A stretch of 64,000 nucleotides of DNA from assembly GCF_035083965.1 (NCBI RefSeq), contig NC_089729.1, forward strand, positions 15,860,964 through 15,924,963. Direction: 5' to 3'. Made by a program: the position numbers and the translations under genes. This DNA comes from Branchiostoma lanceolatum. Lineage: Eukaryota; Chordata; Leptocardii; Amphioxiformes; Branchiostomatidae. The notes under the pieces were generated by a model. The model had not been told where the DNA came from. It searched no databases and worked only from the letters and a program-made list of their open reading frames with translations. This document shows positions 41,047 through 52,384 of this stretch, piece after piece. Numbering within the stretch: the first letter of the stretch is position 1; each line of letters starts with the position of its first letter.

Positions 41047-41259
41047 TAGCAGACTACAAATCCTATTAAGGCGCCACTGACATGCAGGCAAAGGTTTTCA
41101 CTCTCAGAGTTTTTTGTTATTGTTGCTGTCTTGGTTCAGATTGTGGTGTCAGCCGATGTAGACTCACGCTGCAACGCCCAAGAACCTATTACCCCCAAAA
41201 AGAACCATATATAAATGATAACTTGTGACTTGAAATGGTAACTTGAAGTCTCAGTCGCT

Positions 41260-41877
41260 TCACCATATGTTGTTGACTGAGCCAATTGCAAGTTCCGCCA
41301 GAGCAAGAGAGCAAAAGTCAGTGACACGAGATAATAAGATTGACGGGGCAGATCCATTAAGGAACGCCCTGCCACGCGCGTACTTCCTAAAGTGCACACG
41401 CGAGGGCGTATTTTTCAACGCGGCGGCGAAAATGGTGGCAATCATCGACATGACATTATGGTTCAGTTCTATCTTTGCTCTTTGCTTGCCACTACCTACT
41501 AGTTGAAATACAACACCACCACAACAGAAGGTAAACAGTATTCTGAATTGGATGCTTTTTATAGCATCTGCATCCTTTTTGTTAGCCAATGTGTCTAAGC
41601 TAAATGCTGTGTGAGATATATAAAAAAAGTCACGTAAATAAGACAAAAGCCACATAATTCGATATCTAGCTGTAGGAACCATTCTATGCCTGTGCCTACT
41701 ACTTGATAAGACAAACAAATTAAAAATGATTAATGATGCAATACGACTGCATGGACAATAGCATTGGTAGGAATCTACTTTCACGTTGTATTCACTGCTT
41801 AACAATCCATACAATATTGGACATCTGTCAATCGTTACATTATAGGATGTAACTGTAACGAAGTTCTGTAATATCAT
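41260..41877 (-). CDS. 205-codon open frame, unknown
   Basis: ATG at 41877 opens 205 codons to a stop at 41260. This is long for chance in AT-rich DNA. The peptide is hydrophobic in patches (ASLIIFNLFVLSS, ILFTFCCGGVVFQLVG) with Cys-rich CYCPCS, but no family is recognised and no membrane topology is clear. A second frame on the plus strand (41243-41506) covers its 3' third, which is GC-rich (41340-41440). It could be a lineage-specific gene, an old mobile-element ORF or chance. Confidence 0.3.
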   Translation of the reverse strand: MILQNFVTVTSYNVTIDRCPILYGLLSSEYNVKVDSYQCYCPCSRIASLIIFNLFVLSSSRHRHRMVPTARYRIMWLLSYLRDFFYISHTAFSLDTLANKKDADAIKSIQFRILFTFCCGGVVFQLVGSGKQRAKIELNHNVMSMIATIFAAALKNTPSRVHFRKYARGRAFLNGSAPSILLSRVTDFCSLALAELAIGSVNNIW

Positions 41878-41879
41878 AA

Positions 41880-42380
41880 GTAACCAAAGAAAATGTTTTG
41901 CCCTTCCAACGATGAAAAGTAAGGGATGTGTGGGAAAATAAAGTCGAGCAAAGCCTTCTTCTATCTGATAAGATACAAATGATGGGTCCCTTAGTCATTT
42001 ACCATCTTCTAAAAAAATGGACCACAGGTGAGGCAAAACTCACGTGGACTCCCTTCCAGGTCAGTTGTCAACATTGACAAGTTATTGATATAGCTTAATA
42101 CATCCGTGAAACAGCTTTACTGAAAAGCTGTCAGCTTCTACAAGCTAAAGGTCAAGATAGAAAAATCGCAGATACTCAAACCACCCAAAGGCTGATGGCT
42201 GGCATAATTACATTAACCACCGCCAAAATAACCAGTTAGATTGTTCGGCTCTGACAGTTAAATCCACTTCATAATATAACATTATCCCGGAGTACATGGC
42301 ACTTTGGGTAGCTTAGAAATGTGCTTGATTGAAGTTTATGAAGAGGCTTCAGTGCCAAGCAAACATAGCTGGCCTGGTCT
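41880..42380. other. intergenic
   Basis: No supported features. Confidence 0.4.
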
Positions 42381-43110
42381 GCTTAATCCAATGATTGACG
42401 TGCACTATAAAACTACATTTACTGGATGGTTGGGTAGCAAAATCTATTGCATTATCTCACATGGCGCAGAATCTACTATCGCGACTATAGGCCAAATGAC
42501 ATGTACATCGCTCTACAGATATGCTCACTTAAATGATTGACGTACACAGTAAAACTAAATTTACTGGATGGTTGGGTAGAAAACGCAGCCTCAACATGTT
42601 CCTAAATCTATTGCATTATCTCACATGGCGCAGAATCTACTTTCGCGACTATAAAGCAAGTGACATGTATATCGCTCGACAGATATATGCTCACTTAAAT
42701 GATTGACGTACACAGTAAAACTACATTTACCGGCTGGTTGAGTAGCAAACGCAGCCTTAACATGTTCCTAAATCTATTGTATTATCTCACATGGCGCAGA
42801 ATCTACTTTCGCGACTATAGGGCAAGTAACATGTATATCGCTCGACAGGCATGCTCACTTAAATGATTGACATACACGGTAAAACTACATTAACTGGATG
42901 TTGGATAGCAAAGGCAGCCGTAACATGCTCATAAATCTTTTGTACATCTCACATGGCGCAGAATATACTTTCGCGACTGTAGGGCAAGTGACATGTACAT
43001 CGCTCCACAGATATGCTCACTTAAATGATTGACATAAACAGCAAAACTACATTTACTGGTTGGTTGGGTAGCAAATGCAGCCGTAACATGCTCATAAATC
43101 TTTTCCATAT
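42381..43110. repeat. minisatellite, ~165-bp unit, ~4-5 copies
   Basis: GCTCACTTAAATGATTGAC recurs at 42523, 42689, 42853 and 43015, with a partial copy at 42381 lacking ~24 bases. The outermost unit overlaps the 3' end of the open frame at 43021-43465, from which the unit appears to derive; the other units carry in-frame stops. Confidence 0.88.
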
Positions 43111-44100
43111 GTCACACATTGCGAAAAGGTCTGCACTATTCCCTATCGAAACTATACCCAAAGAGACACTGTCGGGAAAAAATTGGACGTGCGGTTTATA
43201 TATGTCCTTTAGTATGACGGTTGGAACATTGCCAGTGGGATCGTTCTTTGTATTGCTCGGTTTGACAAACGAGACAGCTATTTTTGAGATGTGCTGGCAG
43301 AACAGACGGTAAAAATCACATCGAGCTGTGGTTTCTTCCATGTTCATCAAGCGACCACCTCTAGCCTTCTTGCAAACAGGTGTTTCTACGGATAAGAGTG
43401 CGTGGGTTTCTCCACAAACCTCAAAGTCTTTACCAGAAGTAGATTTATTCTCTACGGATCCTGACCTCAAATATTGTATTCAACAAGTCCTACCACAAAT
43501 GACTCGCGAAACAAAGTGGATATATTTGCATGCCGCAAGGAAAAATTTAGCTTCATCCTGTCTCTCAATGCAAAAACATACAGATATTGCTCGATTGCTC
43601 GCTCTATGAACACATATTTACTTACCCAAGCATCCCAATATCTTTCTGTTCGGTGAATCTTACACCATTTCTATCTCACAATGATACTGAAGATGTGTGA
43701 AGTAGAATAAGATTGATAGACTATTGCAAAAGCGATATACCAGATCACAATTCAAATCGCCAGATGACTTCGCAGTATTTCATTAATGTTTTGTCAAGCC
43801 ATACGCCGGTTTACAATATCTATTTTTCTAGCATCAATGAGCAACAGGTTGTAAGATTCCTTTCACATAGTTAAGAAGCACTAGCATCTCAAAATCTTAC
43901 AAGGTGTTATATTGCATAGAAGTAGAATATTGAGAAACCCTACCTTGCAAACGCAGCATGTGGACGCCTAGCTCCTTCTGTACGATGCCTCATCGCCGCG
44001 CTGACGTTCTGCAAACACTGAAGCAGTGCGGCCCGCTCCGCAGATGTCAGATCTCTGCGCCAGCAGAATCGTGGGACGTGACCGATTCTGCAAACCTGGT
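43021..44100 (-). CDS. putative two-exon gene fragment, unknown family
   Basis: A downstream exon 43021-43465 (about 148 codons, TAA 43021-43023) can follow an upstream exon 43944-44100 (donor GCAAG/GTAGGG) with the codon AGG split, preserving frame. The upstream exon encodes RRDLTSAERAALLQCLQNVS and looks helical; the downstream part contains CKKARGGRLMNMEETTARCD and ends in the minisatellite unit. The acceptor at 43466 (ATATTTGAG) has no good pyrimidine tract, so the join is uncertain. No domain is recognised and the start lies further upstream or is missing. Confidence 0.35.
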
Positions 44101-44385
44101 CTGCTCAAACTAAGGCGTCTCCTGAGGATGTCTAATCACTGCGTCGATGCCGAGTACAAAGGCGATGCCGCAGCCAATCCGGACTCTGCCGGCGCCTTCG
44201 TGTTTCTTCGTGTTAGATGCATAAGCACAGTTACGGCAGTCAGATTCAGAAAGAACCGACTGTTTCAAGACTACGAATGCAAGCATTCTAATAGGAGAAA
44301 GGAGCGGCGGAGGTTTAAGCATAAGTAAATAATGCTCAGTGTGATCGTTTGGATGTTATAGCTTGCTTGCTGTGGTGTCGGTACG

Positions 44386-44691
44386 TTGTTTGCTCACACG
44401 TTTCGATCCATGCGAGTTCTCAAGAGATTATGCTGGAATACCCAGACGTCGAGAGCACTTCTGATTTTGTTTGGATTGAGCAGCCTGACCTATCAGTACG
44501 ATTGTTATGTTTTACAAGGGCACTCTAGTTACCTAGTAGAAGGTTGGAGACAAGCGGATTTCATGTTTGGGTATTATTTTGTGCGTAAAGTTTTGAGCAA
44601 GCCACGTACAACCTACATGAAGCAAGATCTCGTGATAATTAGATATACAATTTATAAGGCGACTGGCAATCGTATTCTCAGTTGTTTGTAA
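44386..44691 (+). CDS. ~93-codon open frame, unknown
   Basis: From the ATG at 44410 the frame runs to TAA at 44689-44691 (MRVLKRLCWNTQTSRALLIL at its start). It has a mid hydrophobic patch but no domain. Splice signals and neighbours give no support; low confidence. Confidence 0.18.
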   Translation: MFAHTFRSMRVLKRLCWNTQTSRALLILFGLSSLTYQYDCYVLQGHSSYLVEGWRQADFMFGYYFVRKVLSKPRTTYMKQDLVIIRYTIYKATGNRILSCL

Positions 44692-44699
44692 ACATTGTT

Positions 44700-45390
44700 T
44701 CCATTCCATTACATAGACAAAACAATCGCTCAATCGTTATTTGTCGTGATTGTCGGCTGCAATTTCAGGAACCACGAAGAGAACTTTTCTTTTATGTTTT
44801 ATGTAATAAACGTAACATCTACTAACATAAGTCCACCAGGGTACATAATTCCGCCATGCTGAAAAGATACGCGTCCAGACATATCTCCAACCCAACGTTC
44901 CCCTGTATATCTAAACTTTGCATACCTGGGGGTGCTGCACTAGAGATCACTCAAACACACTGTTTCTCAAAGTGGCTGATTTATGTAACACGTCGGACTA
45001 ATGTTAATGTAGAATAGATGTGTGTAACTGTTGCACCACAAATTGTTAAAAAATCTGGTCGACAATTACTTTTATCAATTGACCTGGTATCAATTGCCCA
45101 TTGATTGTAGGCTCACCGAATTTGAAAAAAAAACACAAAAAAACACAACTTAGGACTGAAATGAGAAACGTTTTGCCTAAAGGAGACATACATAATTAAC
45201 CAGGATGACACCAAGGATACTTGAAATCAGGAAAAGCATTACTTTGTTTTTCACTACTAGTTCCAGCATACGTATCCCACAGTATGATGCATATCTTGTT
45301 GACTTTCAAAGACATATAAACGACGATTAGACACTCGGAATACAGCTAATGATAATTTTAGTTCTACCACCAACCGCGAAGTTAGTTAAA
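44700..45390. other. intergenic
   Basis: AT-rich, no supported features. Confidence 0.4.
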
Positions 45391-45394
45391 GTTA

Positions 45395-45652
45395 AAGTAA
45401 TTCCCGCATCAGATGGTGCATAGGGCGGCGCCCATCTCCGTTTCAATAGCCCTTGGGCCATACAACTTTGTGCAATCACTAAAGCAGGAGGCTAATCTAC
45501 TGGTAGTATTGTGTGTTCAACTTCCATACTCTTTCCCAAATACTGACTGCTAAGCAGTGAAAGCAGAGTCTTTGGTATGACTCGGCCGGGGATCGAACTC
45601 ATGACCTGCCGTGTGCAAGGCGAACACTCTACCGACTAGGCCATTACATTGG
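45395..45652 (-). mobile_element. tRNA-derived SINE, nearly full length
   Basis: Minus strand: A-box TGGCCTAGTCGGTAGAGTG, B-box GAGTTCGATCCCCGG, then a body with GAGTCATACCAAAGACTC, GTGATTGCAC and GAAACGGAGATGGGCGCCGC. The body matches the SINE at 7729-8045, the head matches 24092-24227. Confidence 0.78.
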
Positions 45653-45744
45653 TTAACAGTGAAACGGGCGTAACTATACATTTCACCCAGCGATGCACAT
45701 GTGTAAACAAATAACCGGTAGAAATTGGGACATGAAGTTACAGA

Positions 45745-46420
45745 ATTGCAGGTTTAGGCGTAGGGTTAGCAGCGAACAACCAACCACTAGAGATTAGGAG
45801 TGAAGTTATCAGAACCGCAGGGTTACGATTAGCAAGGAACAACCAATCGGTAGAGATTGGCAGTGATGAAGTTATTGGAACCGCAGGTTTAAGGTCAGCA
45901 GCTAACAACCAACCACTAGAGATTAGGAGTGAAGTTATCAGAACCGCAGGGTTACGATTAGCAAGGAACAACCAATCGGTAGAGATTGGCAGTAATGAGG
46001 TTATCGGAACAGTAGGTGTAGGCGTAGGGGTTGCAGCTAACAACCAACCAGTAGAGATTGGGAGTGATGAAGTTATCGGAACCACAGGTTTAAGGTCAGC
46101 AGCTAACAACCAATCAGAAGAGAGTGGGAGTGATTAAGGTATCGGAACCGCAGGTTTAAGGTCAGCAGCTAACAAACAATCAGAAGAGAGTGGGAGTGAT
46201 GAAGTTATCGGAACCGCAAAGTTAGAGTTAGCAGCTAACAACCAATCAGAAGAGATTGGGAGTAATGAAGTTATCGGAACCGCAGGATTAGGGTTAGCAG
46301 CTAACAACCAATCAGTAGACAGTAGAAGTGATGAAATTATTATAACCGCGGGGTTAGGTTTAGCAACGAACAACCAACCAGTAGAGATTGTTAGTGATGA
46401 AGTTATCGGAATCGTAGATC
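45745..46420. repeat. minisatellite, ~66-bp unit, ~10 copies
   Basis: Units contain CAGCTAACAACCAACCAGTAG, AGATTGGGAGTGATGAAGTT and ATCGGAACCGCAGG. The period is close to a multiple of three (22 codons), which keeps the minus strand open across most of it (repeating PITSSLPISTGWLLAA); an interruption near 46120 breaks it. Probably non-coding. Confidence 0.85.
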
Positions 46421-46429
46421 TCAAACATT

Positions 46430-47450
46430 TGTCGGAGATAACAACGTTTTGTTATTGCGTACTCATCGGACTTCAAGATTGAACTTAATTTCAATGTTTA
46501 ATGATCAACATGGCTAGCAATGTCTAAATTGAGTTGCTTAAAGTTGAAATCTATCATTGGCCGATGAATATTTTCAAAATCTATCGATAATAGCACCCTA
46601 CTGGTTGCAGACGGGTGGTCAAACAAAGCAAGGGTCACATATGTGCTCAGAATTTATTGAATGTCTAGATCGCCCACGCCATGCACAGCTAGACACCGTA
46701 CGTAATACTAAAACTGTTAGAGTATGGAGACGTGCCGTTTCTGGCAGCTAGCGCTCCGCAATGCCTTCTTGTTGAAAGGATTGTTGGCTTGATGACGCAG
46801 AGCGGGTAGTAGTTCGCCTAAAGACTTCATACATATTCTGGGTAAGACAGTTGCTGAGGAGGCTTCTTTTGTGGCATGTTGCATGAAGCTTAAGGTTCTT
46901 TGAAAGCGAGCGAGATGACACGTAACAACTCAGCGTGCACGTAATACTAACATGAAATCTCACAACAGGAAGATTGAAAACATCTTGCCTGAAAAGCGCT
47001 CTACTGTAAAGAGTGTGGGTACGCTCCAGGGTGCGCTACTTAAGCGATTGCCAGTGCCCAATACGACTTATCTCTACGTTTGGGCCCCCGAAACAAGTTA
47101 TGCTGTAGCCGCGTGAAATGTCAGTTTGCATATATGACATGAGTAAACCGTTAACAAGCTTTCTGGACGTACACAAACAATGGAACCAAAAATGCCAATC
47201 ACAATGGAATGTACTGTACACTCTTGTACCAATAAAGGGTGTTAAGATAATGGACAGTTAAGGCGTTTACTTAATGAGAGGAGTAAGGGAAGTCATCTAC
47301 ACCACCGGGACGGCGATGCCGACTTCCAACAATCTTTGACACATTAATGACGTCACACCTGCATTAACTCTCGTGTCCACAACAATTGAGTGAGAAAGCT
47401 AACGAAGACTGAGTGATTCAGTCGAACATTTCTGTGAGTACATTTTTTTC
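46430..47450. other. intergenic
   Basis: No supported gene; AATAAAGG at 47231 is an isolated polyadenylation-like signal. Confidence 0.35.
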
Positions 47451-47690
47451 AGTTGGCGAAGAGTCAAACTTCTCCACTAAAATGTCAAGAGCTTCGGGCA
47501 CCAACCGAGCTAGAAACTCGAGCATACAACTGAAGGTTCTCTAGCCGCAAGGCAAGGGATGTCAACACAAAAGACCTCCTCCATGGACACAATAGGACTC
47601 CATCCTACGCCACCCACCTTGCAACAGAGCTCGAGAGAAAAATATAACTCACCTCAACGTCAGACGGTATACGAAGCGGTATAAAAAAAG
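47451..47690 (+). other. coding-like stretch, frame unclear
   Basis: A strong acceptor (ATTTTTTTCAG) at 47450 is followed by sequence with coding composition in all three frames: GEESNFSTKMSRASGTNRAR in one, ARQGMSTQKTSSMDTIGLH in another. No frame is open throughout, so it is either a broken exon or chance. Confidence 0.2.
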
Positions 47691-48129
47691 GAACTTCAAT
47701 GTAAAGTAAAGATATTTGATCATATGTCTATCATGGTTTCTTTCAAGTCTTCAATTGCTGTGGGAAGTTCAATCATTCAGGGATTGTGTCTTAAACCTAC
47801 CATTCTGTCAACATGTGTTGCAGTGTCAGACACGACTTGCACAATAATGGTGTCTTACTACCAATAATGTATAATTTCTGTAACTCCAGCATGTCAAAAC
47901 TCAGTTGTGGATGGGTAAAAATATTGGAGGTATAGAAGTGGTAGAAGAAAATGCCCCCAGGAGGGTCATATGCTTTTACTTTGATCAAATCAAAAAGTCT
48001 TTACCAGAAACTTCTGCGACCCGCTCACATAGGAGTTGGCCTATTATACGGTTATCAACCTTTCTGTTATCGCAATAACAAAGACGGCATGCAGCAATGC
48101 ACGTACACGTGCTCAGTCAAGTAGCAGAC

Positions 48130-48596
48130 TAAATTGGAAGCCTTGAGGCGGCAGTATCTTCTAATGCAGAATTCAGCGTTAATGGAATATAATGAGGACC
48201 ATCTGAACCTCGAATCTTCAACCAGCGATATAACTAATCTTGTGCATAAAATCGCCCCTATTAGGGGCCATGTCACACTTGTGCGTATATCCAAGTGCGC
48301 ATGAGTTCCGCAGTAACATTTTTTTGGCGAATCACAAATATTTGATATCTAAATTGTAATGTTACATACATGCATGTACAATGTTTTGGGAGGAGTATAA
48401 GACTTTATCTTTCATAGAACTGAGGTTTTATAGTCTAGTCTGATAGAAAAGGGCCCAGAAACGTAGTGTGGTTTTGTTGTGCACAGACCTATACGATCAC
48501 GAAGGCTCTAAATTGGAGGCATTCAGGCACACGTATCTTCTAATGCAGAATGCAGCGTCAAGTTTACAATAAAATGAGAACCATCTCAACCTCGCT
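48130..48596 (+). repeat. diverged direct duplication
   Basis: 48130-48220 and 48508-48596 share CTAAATTGGA.GC.TT.AGGC, GTATCTTCTAATGCAGAAT and GA.CATCT.AACCTCG. The copies are ~380 bases apart. Confidence 0.7.
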
Positions 48597-48862
48597 TGAT
48601 CTAGTCTTAGACGTATAGAAAAGGCTCGACAAACGTTGTACGATCATAAAGTATTTCACTTGCGCACTCCGCCAATTAAAAGTGTTTTTCACTTCCCAAT
48701 ACCCATCTTACTTTTTATGGCTCAATAACATTCTATCTAATTATGTGGTATTTTTGTTCGTTGTTCCATCGTTCCATATGTAAAAGGACTTGTAATTGCC
48801 TTCTGCATTTTGTTAAGTCGAGGCGACATGTCATATTATTAGTTCTTTTAAATTAGAGTCGC

Positions 48863-49375
48863 ATGTTTTTCGAGAAAAAAAAGCACGTGTCGACAATTGT
48901 ACGGTTGGTGTTGTTATGCATATATATAGTCTCTAATTCGCGTATACTCTACCGCGTACCGCTGTCATTCATAGAAGTGTTTTTCCGTTCTGTTCACCGA
49001 ACAGTTCCTATACCTATCTTACGGCTTATCACCCAGCATTGTCTATTTTCAAACAAACCACGGGTTCACTCCATGCATGATGCACCCAGATGTAAAAAAC
49101 GGGTACCTGATTTCGGTTGGGGAGGTAAAAGTACGTGGGAGGAAAAGAGAGGAATGGGATCCGCCTTCGAATACCGTGCCCTAGAATCAACAGTGGATGA
49201 CAACCCACTGCTTCTAACTCTCCGGCCTAAGAAAGGCTATGGGATCTGGACTACCTTTTTTTTACCCGTCTTTTGTAAATTCGTGGCGGCATGCAATGTA
49301 ATAAAGTCTTCTTTAGAAACTAGTGTCACGTACCACACAAAAGTACATCATCAAATTGGTAACTTTGACGTTTAG
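48863..49375 (+). CDS. 170-codon open frame, unknown
   Basis: ATG 48863 to TAG 49373-49375. The N-terminal 35 residues are hydrophobic (IVRLVLLCIYIVSNS) after a Lys cluster, then a polar part with GWGGKSTWEEKRGMGSAFEY. It is long for AT-rich chance, but no family is recognised and codon use is not distinctive. It might be a lineage-specific membrane protein or a remnant. Confidence 0.25.
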   Translation: MFFEKKKHVSTIVRLVLLCIYIVSNSRILYRVPLSFIEVFFRSVHRTVPIPILRLITQHCLFSNKPRVHSMHDAPRCKKRVPDFGWGGKSTWEEKRGMGSAFEYRALESTVDDNPLLLTLRPKKGYGIWTTFFLPVFCKFVAACNVIKSSLETSVTYHTKVHHQIGNFDV

Positions 49376-49478
49376 AAGAATATCCTAGAGCAGATACGTT
49401 AATTGAATTAAGTCGTGTATTGTGAATCAGTCAGACGAGAGTTGATATCACCCATGAATAAACATTATTTAATCAGTG

Positions 49479-49775
49479 TCAGTAAATCTCAGTCTCTTCC
49501 TGTCTCTGTATATATATATATATATACTGAAAGATTGAAAAAAATATTATATTGTTCGGGATCTTAGTCTTTTATGGCAATTTATATTTCAAATGCCAGA
49601 CTTGAAAACATATCACTTTTTTCAAGAATATGATATTCTCCTGTAACATGAAAAACATTCCAGTACAATGGGCAGTCTCAGGAGAGCTATAGAATCAACA
49701 AATCATCTTCCAGCGCTTCACATTTACAACCTCATAGACTTCAGTACCAAGGACAGGGCCATATACTCGTCTTGA
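49479..49775 (-). pseudogene. duplicate of the receptor's last two exons (distal copy)
   Basis: Acceptor CCCGACAG then 16 codons SRRVYGPVLGTEVYEV ending at a donor GTT/GTAAATG (49728-49775). About 200 bases on, TTTCAG precedes a second exon, 49479-49526. Both match the pair at 54102-54405. In the second exon the TATACATATGCAG start has become a (TA)n run, replacing YTYAV with alternating Tyr-Ile, and the rest has diverged. It may be an alternative tail or a decaying duplicate. Confidence 0.5.
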
Positions 49776-49789
49776 CTGTCGGGATTGAG

Positions 49790-50700
49790 GACTACTTACA
49801 TATTTCGCTATCATAGCGATGTGGCGGCAAAGAAGCGCTAAAATTGCGAAGAATAAACCGTTATTCTAAAGTTAGCACAAAAAGTTAGGAAACCCGATTT
49901 CGGTCATATCTCCATTGTTACTTTGTCAATAACATTAATTTCTGCATTGCATATCGTTGGGAAACTTATTTTACTCTCTTTACAACGCTACCACATTTGT
50001 CATGATTGTATATTCATGGGTGGAACACCAGGAGTGCTAAGGTGAGCCCGTCGCAAAAAAGTGCCGAAATTCCCACACAGTGTCTGACTTTGGAAGGGAG
50101 ATTTCAGCAGATTTTGGGGCGACACAAATGAAATAAGTCATATGGTGCTCGTTGTACAGAATCGTGATAAAAAGATGTTACGTATCATTGCATAGAGACC
50201 TAAATAAGCTATGAAACTATAAAAGACATACTGCTAATCATAAAAAAAACAACGCACATATATAATCGGGGGAAATTTCGACATTTTTTCGCCATGTACT
50301 CACCTAGACAGCCCTAGTGCTTGTTATGACCGTGAATGTGCGGTCATAAGAAACGGCTTATCATTGAAAAGAAAACTTAATAAACTTTCCAGCGATACAT
50401 AATACAATGCAATCAACAGGGATATGATCAACTGAAATTAAATTTCCTAACTTTTTGTGTGAAGCTCTTAAGTAGAAAATACACGTTATTTTCAAAGATA
50501 GCAAAACGCTGCAGTGACATTTCTGCTTGGTTGTCAACTTTGACGCAAGTCCACACGTGATGGATCAGTAACATCTGGGGCTTGAAAACAAATGTTTAAG
50601 GTCATCTTTACCTTTACCATAGAAACATCCCAGTGACATTATTTGCTCGGGTATATATTATACATCAGTCACAGAAACACGTGTAGTCACACGTACGACT
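49790..50700. other. intron or intergenic
   Basis: No exon or repeat supported. Confidence 0.4.
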
Positions 50701-50746
50701 TGTCACAAATTTGTCCCGGTGGACTCACGTTATCAGCTCACGGAGT

Positions 50747-50926
50747 CTAGTTGTTACCGGGTCCCGCGCTGAAGTTAAGTCCAAAAATATCCCGGCAACC
50801 GCAGTGTGTGCGATGGGTCCAAGCAAGGTTCACGCCCGAAAGTGCCAAAAACAGCCTGTTAACTGTTGCGCTACCACAAGCAGTAACAACAGCTGTGGGT
50901 GCTCCAATTATCCTAACTGGTACAAT
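50747..50926 (-). CDS. possible terminal exon, frame/strand ambiguous
   Basis: On the minus strand a strong acceptor (TAGCTGTTTTTCTACAG) opens phase 0 into 59 codons starting IVPVRIIGAPTAVVTACGSA and ending SAGPGNN at TAG. On the plus strand the same DNA encodes a Cys-rich frame (KCQKQPVNCCATTSSNNSCG) ending at TAG 50930. Only one can be real. The minus reading would fit another alternative last exon of the receptor gene because it starts in phase 0. Confidence 0.25.
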   Translation of the reverse strand: MVPVRIIGAPTAVVTACGSATVNRLFLALSGVNLAWTHRTHCGCRDIFGLNFSAGPGNN

Positions 50927-50978
50927 CTGTAGAAAAACAGCTAGATAAACAAACAACCAAGTATTTATAGCAATTGAT

Positions 50979-51063
50979 GTTTAACTTTCTCCCTGCTGAG
51001 TTAGACATTTTAGACTCCAAGTGTGTATGGGCTACAGCATTAGGCAGCAGGGGGAGGGTTAAC
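50979..51063. repeat. foldback element
   Basis: GTTTAACTTTCTCCCTGCTG and CAGCAGGGGGAGGGTTAAC are inverted arms around ~45 bases. Confidence 0.7.
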
Positions 51064-51069
51064 AACGTG

Positions 51070-52380
51070 TTAAAATTCAAAGATGTATAAGTGCACAGGT
51101 GTGAGTGAGGAAAACAGGAAGTATTTTCTGACACAGGTGTCTTAAGACACGGTTGATGGTTCATTGACACTACTCACCCGCAATAACGGCTACCAAATGC
51201 ACAGAAAAAAGACTAAGAGAATGGTTACGAAGTCTGTTCAAGTACAAACTTGATGTTGTGGAGGATCATAGACATAAGGCATGATTATAACCAAGTCGAA
51301 TCACATTTTGGAATTCATATGGTTGGGTAAAATTCTTTAGAGATGGAATAGTAATCATTGCCATTATGTTTTTTGTTTTTGTTTATTGTGGTGGCTTTAA
51401 GTACATGTACACACAGCATATGGTGAAATCAGAATGTAAAAAATCAAAGTAGTGTTACTATCATATACTACTACAGTTGTATATACCATATTCAGAATAA
51501 TATTTTTGCATAAAATCTTATAAAAATGTCAATGTCCCTGTCAAAGGAATAATCTGATAGTTTCTTCAAGTTTCTTGACATCTCAGAATATCAAAATTTT
51601 GTACATTTTCTTCATCAAGTACGAACATCACACAGTCACATCGAACAAATATGCTTTCAGGCAATTAGGAATTTACAACACAAACTGTTATCACTTCAAA
51701 TCATATTACAGACACACCTATTCCTCTTATACAGATATCATCTCGGTAAAATATTTCCACATTTTCTACATAATTTACAGCAATGCCATTCTGTTATATT
51801 TCTAAAAACTGTACTTTTATCTTTAAAGATATTGTGAAATTTTTTTGCCAAAACTGCAACTATTCAACATTTAAAAATCTCCATTCAGATTGACATTGGC
51901 GACCTATTTTCAATATATTTGGGTAATTTTTTTCTCATTTCTAGCATTGACAAACAATATGAAACCAGAGCCGTGCAAAGTTGCCTAGTTTTTTGGTATC
52001 CTACTGAAAACTCCCTAACACAAATTTCAAGATGCTGTAACGACTCAACAAAGTCCCTTTCATACTTGTATCCACTTGTATGTATGTATAGTTTTAGAAG
52101 ACCTTACAAAAGTCACTGTACTTTTGTTGTGTCAATAAAGCTTAAGATCGTGTTGTATCACTATGCAGTGTAATAAGGTAGATCAACTTATGATATAGAA
52201 AGGTGGCCCAAAACAGTGACTTCAGTGAGATCAAGATTCAGTCAAATTCTACAATACGCTCCTTTAACATGCAAGTTACATGAGGCAATCCCAAACTCAT
52301 CAGTAACCACCTGAATTCAAGTGTTCAGTGTGTGGCAGGGTTTTTTGAGCACGAATAGGACTAATCAGCCACTCTTGGGC
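51070..52380. other. AT-rich region with a polyadenylation-like signal
   Basis: CAATAAAGCTT at 52133-52143 sits in ~35 bases resembling the protease 3' end (CACTGTACTTTT.GTT...CAATAAAGCTT). No coding exon was found upstream on the plus strand with confidence. Confidence 0.4.
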
Positions 52381-52384
52381 TAAA

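Noticed and set aside
45738..46424. Minus-strand frames with a 22-residue repeat
   Set aside because: Explained by a minisatellite with a near-66-bp period; interrupted and without start or splice context.
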